Below the pieces are notes generated by a model. That model saw only the letters and a list, made by a program, of their open reading frames with translations, ran no database searches and was not told the origin of the DNA. A program made the translations under genes and the position numbers. A stretch of DNA of 15,319 nt, from NCBI GenBank assembly GCA_020345705.1, contig CP070766.1, forward strand, positions 1,042,666 to 1,057,984. Reading direction: 5' to 3'. The stretch is from Candidatus Zixiibacteriota bacterium (GTDB taxonomy: Bacteria > Zixibacteria > MSB-5A5 > GN15 > PGXB01). Numbering within the stretch: the stretch's first letter is position 1; the number at the start of each line of letters is the position of its first letter. Positions 7,905 to 13,155 of this stretch are shown in pieces.

Positions 7905-8306
7905 ATTTGCTCCTTTCACATTTGCTTATAAGTTCCCAACTTATCGCCTAAACTTTTCCTGAAGGGCAAATTTAGGCATTTGGAATTCATTAGCCAATCG
8001 AAGCTATCGAGAAATCAGGTTAACTCCTTGGCCACCACCTCCTTTAACACCTTTTTAAAGAATTTTTCACCCAAATAAGGCTACAAGATAAACTATCAGA
8101 AAATTTGTTTACTGCCGTGATAATCCAAAAAACATGAGCGTGCCGAAATTGGCTTATCTAAGACATTGCCTCAGACAAAACAGAGCTGCTGCGTGCGCAA
8201 CCACTCCTCCACACAGCACCACCTGTTAACACCAAGTGAGGTTTCAAGCGAACCTTCTTACGAAGGCCGGAATTTTCTTTGCTCCCAAAAACCCCGTAGC
8301 ATTGCC
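7905..8306 (-). other. Long 5' leader of the Asp-box/dockerin gene
   Basis: The promoter at 8307-8335 predicts a leader of roughly 395 nt before the ATG at 7904. No protein gene is visible in it on either strand; a plus-strand open frame at 8166-8387 runs into the terminator palindrome and lacks support. It contains a full anti-SD match AAAGGAGGTG (complement of 8036-8045) with no ORF behind it, and two hairpins close to the start codon, listed separately. Function unknown; a cis-acting regulatory RNA is possible. Confidence 0.45.
7928..7977 (-). promoter_or_regulatory. Paired hairpins just upstream of the start codon
   Basis: Two adjacent inverted repeats lie in the leader. GCCTAAA/TTTAGGC (7946-7952 with 7971-7977) forms a 7-bp stem with an 18-nt loop. 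ATAAGTT/AACTTAT (7928-7934 with 7938-7944) forms a 7-bp stem with a GGG loop. The second ends about 13 nt before the Shine-Dalgarno at about 7910-7915. They could modulate ribosome access or stabilise the mRNA. Both stems are A/T-rich and only moderately stable. Confidence 0.4.
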
Positions 8307-8335
8307 ATAATAACGACAAAACCGGACTTTGTCAA
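8307..8335 (-). promoter_or_regulatory. Near-consensus sigma-70 promoter for the Asp-box/dockerin gene
   Basis: On the minus strand a perfect -35 box TTGACA (8330-8335) is followed after 17 nt by TATTAT (8307-8312), 5 of 6 consensus. It starts about 50 nt past the terminator of the preceding transcription unit (8387-8412), in non-coding DNA, and faces the gene at 4374-7904. Confidence 0.85.
8315..8333. promoter_or_regulatory. Operator-like inverted repeat inside the promoter
   Basis: GACAAA (8315-8320) and TTTGTC (8328-8333) form a 6-bp inverted repeat with a 7-nt centre. It fills the spacer and overlaps the -35 box of the promoter at 8307-8335. That position and symmetry suit a dimeric repressor. 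Six-base arms overlapping a TTGACA box can also arise by chance. Confidence 0.3.
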
Positions 8336-8386
8336 GGTTTTTATTCTGTTTCTAAGCCGTGGCGGGCCAATAAATAAGGCAGAATA

Positions 8387-8412
8387 AAAAGGCCGCCCCG
8401 GGGCGGCCTTTT
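8387..8412. terminator. Palindromic bidirectional-type terminator after the 1561-residue repeat protein
   Basis: A perfect 26-bp palindrome: arms AAAAGGCCGCCCC (8387-8399) and GGGGCGGCCTTTT (8400-8412). On the minus strand the GC stem is followed by TTTTTATTCT, a strong terminator 33 nt past the stop at 8446. On the plus strand only TTTT follows, so activity in that direction would be weaker, and no plus-strand gene needs it. Confidence 0.92.
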
Positions 8413-8445
8413 AAGTTATTCACAGGTAGCTGCTTTCACAGGATT

Positions 8446-11400
8446 CTACTCCTGGGGCGGAGGCGGACCACCCTTATAGAAATAGGTGACGAGGAACGAG
8501 GCATCGTTCAGATTTATGCCGCCGTCATAGTTGGCATCAGCCGCATCTTCATACGCCGGAGCCGGGCCGCTCTTGTACAAGTAGTTGATAATAAACATGA
8601 TATCAAGCATATTCAGCTCCGTGTCGGAATTGGCATCGCCCCTGAGAGACTGCACCACCCGGTAGTTGACAATCATCGTATCACCGGCGCCGAATGAATC
8701 CTCGGCCACATAGGTGAGCGTGTATATCATCCCCACCTGAGACAGATTCGGATTAAAGCTGAATACCGCGGAACCGTTGCCCGAATCGATAAACGAGGCG
8801 TAGTCCGGCAACGTATCGACGCTGATTGTGATAGGATCGCCCTCGGGGTCCACTGCGTTCAGAAGAATTATAGTCTCAAAACCGCTGGCAACGATCGCCA
8901 CCGTGTCGGGCAGCTCCGTTGTGAAGATGGGCGCTTGGTTACCCGCCTCGAGCACCGAGATATTCGCCGTTATGGTGTCGGCGAATTCACCGTCGCTGGC
9001 ATAGAACAGAACAACATAGCTGCCGGACTGCGTGTAGTCGGGAGTGAAAGAGAAGGTCTTTCTGAAGTAGAAGACGCCCCCGAAGTAAGAGTTGAGCGGC
9101 AAATCTTCCGCAAAAATACCCTGCAGATTCCCGTCACCGTCGGTGGCGACCAAATCAAACTGCACGATTTCACCTTCGGTTATCTCGAAGTCCATAGATT
9201 CCACGTCATAGGTTTCGGTTCCGATAAGCAGCTCCAGATGAGGCGGCTGATTCTTGTCATAGACAAGTATCTGAACGACCTGCCCGGAAAAAGTGATGTT
9301 CGTATCCAGGGCATCTACGGCTCTCCAGCGCATCGGATAGGTCTCGATTCCGTTGCCCCCCTGCGAGTAGTCGGGAGTAAAGGTGAGCAGCGCCGTGCCG
9401 TCACCGTTGTCAACAAACGACATGTTGGGATACAACTCATAGCCGGGATACAGCTCTATCTTCGGTATAGTACCGTCGGGATCCTCGGCCGTCAGATGGA
9501 AATACAGGGTATCACCTTCATCGAGACTGACGCTGTACGCCTCCTCGAAGAGGAGCGGATAGAGATTGGTATCGAGGACGGTAATATTGACGGTTATCGT
9601 GTCGGCCAGGTTGACATCAAGCGAGTCGGTGGCAATAATCAGCACACTGTGATCACCGGCATCAAAATTATCCGTGGTCCAGTTGAATGTTCCGGTATAA
9701 TCGTGATTATCAGTCAGCGTTGCACCTTCTGGCATATTTCCGCCCGAGAGAAACGGCACGTTCATATCAACATCACTGGAATGGACGTCAAAGGTAAGAG
9801 TCAGCATCTCCTGAACGGTCTGGTCGCTGACCGGGTCAAGGACGGGACGCTGATTGCCGGCTTCGACACATTCAAGCGTGACAATGAGAGTATCAACGAA
9901 TTCACCGTCGCTAGCATATATATAGACGTAATATGTTCCGCTCTGGGTAAAGGTCGGGTAGAAATCTATAGTCCCCGTTCCGTCGCCATTGTCGGTAAAG
10001 GAAGCGTTTGCGGGCAGGGAATCGGCCGTGAGAGTCGGTATTGTCTCATCAGGATCAGAGGCTGTGATAATAATTTCAATGGTGTCACCTTCCACAACCG
10101 ACTGAGTCGGCATATCGTCTATGACTGGCGCCTGATTACCCCCTTCATAAACCTGTATCAAAACGTTCTTTTTGGTTACGTCGATGCCATCATAGGCCTC
10201 GATCACAACTCCGTATAGCCCGGACTGGACATAGCTGGGTGTGAATGTGAAGATGCCGGTGCCGTTATGATTATCAATCAACGCCGCATTCTCGGGTAGA
10301 TTTGAAGCCCTCAGCTCAGGGAAGCCGCCGTCGGGATCGCTGGCCTCAACGTCAAACTCAAGAAGGTCGCCTTCCCAGACGGTAAAGGCAGAACCGACGT
10401 CAAGCACCGGAGGACGATTCTCGACGACAACCGTAATGTCCACCGTGAAATTGTCGGACAGCTGCGGTGTTCCCATATCGGTGGCAATGAAAGTCACTGA
10501 GACGACTCCAACCTGAGTGGAATCGGGATAGAAGGTGAACGTTCCGGAATCGTTGCCGTTATCGACGAAATCAGAGTTGGATGGAATTCCTACAGCTGTT
10601 AAAAAGATTCTGTGGGCCTCAACCGGGTCCGTCGTGTCTGATGCCGTAACCGTGAACGTCAGGGTATCTCCGACTGCCACACCGAAGGGACCGAGCGAAT
10701 CGATGACCGGGGGCTGGTTAACCTCGGCAATCGTCAGATTCAGCGTATCCGTCGTTATCCCCGGCGGATCCGCGAAATCAACCGCCGAGAAAAGAACCGT
10801 ATAGGTGCCGGCGCTCAGGTAGGTGGCATAGAAACTGAAGACCCCGACGCCGTTGGTGCTGTCAACGAACCTGTACGACGGCAGCGCCGACGTCGCCGTC
10901 AGGCTGACACCCTGTCCATCCGGATCACTGCCGGTAACGATAATGATGAGTGAATCACCTTCGTTTATCGTGGTGTCGGTGACAACCGTAAGCACGGGCA
11001 GCTGATTGCCGGATTCGGTCACGTTCAATTCAACCATTTCAGAGTCGGCCAGCAGACCGTCAGAGGCATAGAACAGGACGTCGTATACACCGGATTGCGT
11101 GAAGTCGGGGATAAACGTCAGGGTGCCGACGCCGTTGCCGCTGTCAATAAAGGTGGCATTCGTCGGAAGTGCCTCGGCAAACAGCGCCACCGGATCGCCG
11201 TCCGGATCGGAGGCCGTGATATTCTCTATCAAAGTATCAAGTTCGGTCACGTACAACGCACCGATGCTGTCAAGAACCGGCGGCTGATTGCCGGCCTCAT
11301 TGACCGTGATGGTGACCAGCTCCGAGTCAATGTCCTTGGTATCCGAGGCATAGAACATAACGTCATAGCTGCCGGCATCGGTGAATCCCGGCGTCCAGTC

Positions 11401-13131
11401 GAATGCCCCGGTGCCGTCACTATTGTCGGTGAAGGTTGCCGTGCCCGGAAGCGCCGACGTCGTGAGCGTTATCGGATCACCATCACCATCGCTGGCCGAA
11501 ACCGCGACGTTCAGATTTACGCCTTCATCGACGGTTTGCGGCCCGATGGCGGCCAGCACCGGAGGCTGGTTGGTTTCGGTAACGTCTATCTGGACAACCT
11601 CGGAATCTACTTCAATGCCGTCAAAAGCCTTGAAAGTGACGGAATAAGTTCCCTGCTGGGTAAGGTCAGGATTGAAGTCGAATGTCCCGCTGCCGTCGGC
11701 GTTGTCGGTAAAGGTCGCGTTTGTCGGTACTCCGGTTGCCGAAAGCGAAGGTATCGTGCCGTCAGGATCGGAGGCGGTCACGTTGAAATTGAGGTTGCCA
11801 CCTTCGAGGACCGTCTTGAGGCCGATCGAATCAAGAACCGGCGGCTGGTTGCCGGCGTCATTGACGGTTATATCAACCACTTCCGAAACAGTATCTATAT
11901 CATCCGTGGCATAAAATGTCACCTGATACAGACCTTCGTCAGTAAAAGCGGGAGTCCAGTCGAACGTCCCAGTCCCATCACCGTTATCGACAAAAGTCGC
12001 CGTCCCCGGCAGGGTCGACGTCAACAGTGTCGGTGTTGTTCCGTCGGGATCGGACGAGGTAACCGTGAAATTCAGGTTAACATCTTCCGTTGTTATCTGT
12101 GGACCGATGGGATCCAATACGGGCGGCATATTTGGGATATAATTGAAGCCGCCGACAAGAGGTGCCGAAGAAAGCCCGGAGGCTATGTTTGCCACTGAGA
12201 CATCAACCGGGCCGACCGGTGCCGGAGGAGTAACACCGGTAATTTCGAACGGCGAGACAACCACGACCGAGCCAAGAGTGCCGACTCCAATACTTACAAC
12301 CACACCACTGCCGTCAAAACCGATACCGCTGACAGTTACCGCGGTACCGCCGACGACGGAGCCGGAATCAGGATCAATCGAGACTATAACGGGAGCCTCA
12401 ACGTTTGCAGAATTCACCGTGATGACGTCTGAATGGGGGCCCAGGTTCCCTGAAGCATCCTGCGCTATGACAAGATAGCTGTAGCTGCTGACACCATCGA
12501 TACTGTTGTCGATAAAAAAGCTGTCGGTCACACCCGGATTGCTCAAAAGACCCGTCGGATCATCAATTCTGAAAAATGAACCGTTGGAGGAGGCCATCCG
12601 CCTGTAAACATGGTAAGTTTCCCCGGGCACGGCGTTCCAGCTGACGACAGCTCTGGAGCCGGAGATAGCCCGGCCGACAACAGCGGACGGCTTGAGCGGC
12701 CAGCTGACCGCTCCAAGACTTATGTTCTCCTGCTGGAAGGAGTTGTTGGGTATTAGCTTGGAAAGGACGGCGCCCTCGCCGTTAACCTGGTTGTAAAAAT
12801 GATAATCGTACGGATTACCGGGAGCCTCTGTCAGATAATTCTGAAAATCATCAAACCAGTTGCCGGCATCGTATCCGGCGCCGACACAGGTTTCAATACG
12901 GATTTCTTCATCCGTGTCATCAAGAAATCCGTAAAAGCTGATGTCCCCGTTGGCCGGGATCGTTGCATTGGAATTGGTTACAGCCCCGAATATCGATCCC
13001 TGGGCAAAGGCCGAAGAGCTGCAGCAGAGCATTGCTGCTAGCAGCAAAAGCGCCAACTTCGACATCTTGTGGTGTGGTTTTTTGAAATGCACTTTGGCAC
13101 CTCCGAATCTATCAGAACATATTTTATTCAT
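8446..13131 (-). CDS. Giant secreted repeat protein: FnIII, IPT/TIG, twelve Ig/cadherin-like repeats, dockerin
   Basis: A 1561-residue exported protein, probably an adhesin-like or spacer component outside the cell. Signal peptide with a longer than usual basic lead (hydrophobic core 26-37, likely cleavage AFA|Q at 43/44). Residues 44-141 form an unnamed domain with aromatic- and Asn/Asp-rich motifs (ISFYGFLDD, GYDAGNWFDDFQ). An FnIII-like domain (about 146-241) and an IPT/TIG domain (about 245-332, GTAVTVSGIGF) follow. Then come twelve repeats of about 94 residues (334-1495) of the NQPPVLD...EG...ASDPDG...DNGDGTGTF type, matching putative-Ig (He_PIG)/cadherin-like families with likely calcium-binding DPDG sites. 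A type I dockerin (1497-1561) ends the protein. The ATG at 13131 follows AGGAGG by 9 nt; an in-frame TTG at 13137 is too close to that site, and a GTG at 13092 has its own GGAGGT. It starts 24 nt after the neighbouring stop codon, so the two form an operon. Confidence 0.9.
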   Translation of the reverse strand: MNKICSDRFGGAKVHFKKPHHKMSKLALLLLAAMLCCSSSAFAQGSIFGAVTNSNATIPANGDISFYGFLDDTDEEIRIETCVGAGYDAGNWFDDFQNYLTEAPGNPYDYHFYNQVNGEGAVLSKLIPNNSFQQENISLGAVSWPLKPSAVVGRAISGSRAVVSWNAVPGETYHVYRRMASSNGSFFRIDDPTGLLSNPGVTDSFFIDNSIDGVSSYSYLVIAQDASGNLGPHSDVITVNSANVEAPVIVSIDPDSGSVVGGTAVTVSGIGFDGSGVVVSIGVGTLGSVVVVSPFEITGVTPPAPVGPVDVSVANIASGLSSAPLVGGFNYIPNMPPVLDPIGPQITTEDVNLNFTVTSSDPDGTTPTLLTSTLPGTATFVDNGDGTGTFDWTPAFTDEGLYQVTFYATDDIDTVSEVVDITVNDAGNQPPVLDSIGLKTVLEGGNLNFNVTASDPDGTIPSLSATGVPTNATFTDNADGSGTFDFNPDLTQQGTYSVTFKAFDGIEVDSEVVQIDVTETNQPPVLAAIGPQTVDEGVNLNVAVSASDGDGDPITLTTSALPGTATFTDNSDGTGAFDWTPGFTDAGSYDVMFYASDTKDIDSELVTITVNEAGNQPPVLDSIGALYVTELDTLIENITASDPDGDPVALFAEALPTNATFIDSGNGVGTLTFIPDFTQSGVYDVLFYASDGLLADSEMVELNVTESGNQLPVLTVVTDTTINEGDSLIIIVTGSDPDGQGVSLTATSALPSYRFVDSTNGVGVFSFYATYLSAGTYTVLFSAVDFADPPGITTDTLNLTIAEVNQPPVIDSLGPFGVAVGDTLTFTVTASDTTDPVEAHRIFLTAVGIPSNSDFVDNGNDSGTFTFYPDSTQVGVVSVTFIATDMGTPQLSDNFTVDITVVVENRPPVLDVGSAFTVWEGDLLEFDVEASDPDGGFPELRASNLPENAALIDNHNGTGIFTFTPSYVQSGLYGVVIEAYDGIDVTKKNVLIQVYEGGNQAPVIDDMPTQSVVEGDTIEIIITASDPDETIPTLTADSLPANASFTDNGDGTGTIDFYPTFTQSGTYYVYIYASDGEFVDTLIVTLECVEAGNQRPVLDPVSDQTVQEMLTLTFDVHSSDVDMNVPFLSGGNMPEGATLTDNHDYTGTFNWTTDNFDAGDHSVLIIATDSLDVNLADTITVNITVLDTNLYPLLFEEAYSVSLDEGDTLYFHLTAEDPDGTIPKIELYPGYELYPNMSFVDNGDGTALLTFTPDYSQGGNGIETYPMRWRAVDALDTNITFSGQVVQILVYDKNQPPHLELLIGTETYDVESMDFEITEGEIVQFDLVATDGDGNLQGIFAEDLPLNSYFGGVFYFRKTFSFTPDYTQSGSYVVLFYASDGEFADTITANISVLEAGNQAPIFTTELPDTVAIVASGFETIILLNAVDPEGDPITISVDTLPDYASFIDSGNGSAVFSFNPNLSQVGMIYTLTYVAEDSFGAGDTMIVNYRVVQSLRGDANSDTELNMLDIMFIINYLYKSGPAPAYEDAADANYDGGINLNDASFLVTYFYKGGPPPPQE
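8647..12132 (-). repeat. Twelve divergent Ig/cadherin-like coding repeats
   Basis: Twelve tandem units of about 280-315 bp (93-105 residues), each starting NQPPVLD or a variant (NMPPVLD, NRPPVLD, NQAPVID, NLYPLLF) and containing EGD..., SDPDG and a DNGDGTGTF-like hairpin. Most pairs are clearly related only at protein level. The eleventh unit carries an insertion near its start and the tenth is also longer. This is old, diversified repetition, unlike the near-uniform repeats in the neighbouring gene. Confidence 0.9.
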
Positions 13132-13146
13132 CGCCAATTTCCTCCT
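13099..13146 (-). promoter_or_regulatory. Two ribosome binding sites in series for the 1561-residue repeat protein
   Basis: AGGAGG (complement of 13141-13146) lies 9 nt before the ATG at 13131 and supports that start. A second site, GGAGGT (complement of 13099-13104), lies 6 nt before an in-frame GTG at 13092. That later start would give a more typical signal peptide, starting with HFKKPHHK after the initiator. Either or both could be used. The first is preferred because it combines the strongest site with ATG and stands in the intergenic gap. Confidence 0.5.
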
Positions 13147-13155
13147 ATCCTGCTC

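Noticed and set aside
7905..7919. GTG at 7919 as start of the Asp-box/dockerin gene
   Set aside because: The five extra codons would cover the Shine-Dalgarno AAGGAG, which is correctly spaced for the ATG at 7904. Likewise GTG 4109, TTG 1404 and TTG 13137 were rejected for nearby ATGs.
8935..10218. A 427-codon plus-strand open frame
   Set aside because: It lies wholly antisense to the repeat region of the 1561-residue protein. Its apparent protein has no domains, signal or ribosome site, and it arises from codon bias of the real gene. The same reasoning excludes plus-strand frames at 11095-12198, 5019-5927, 2964-3794 and 4305-4940.
13020..13035. Lipoprotein signal (LCC) in the 1561-residue protein
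   Set aside because: The residues before the cysteines (AMLC) do not fit the lipobox, which needs a small residue at -1. A standard cleavage site AFA|Q lies just downstream.
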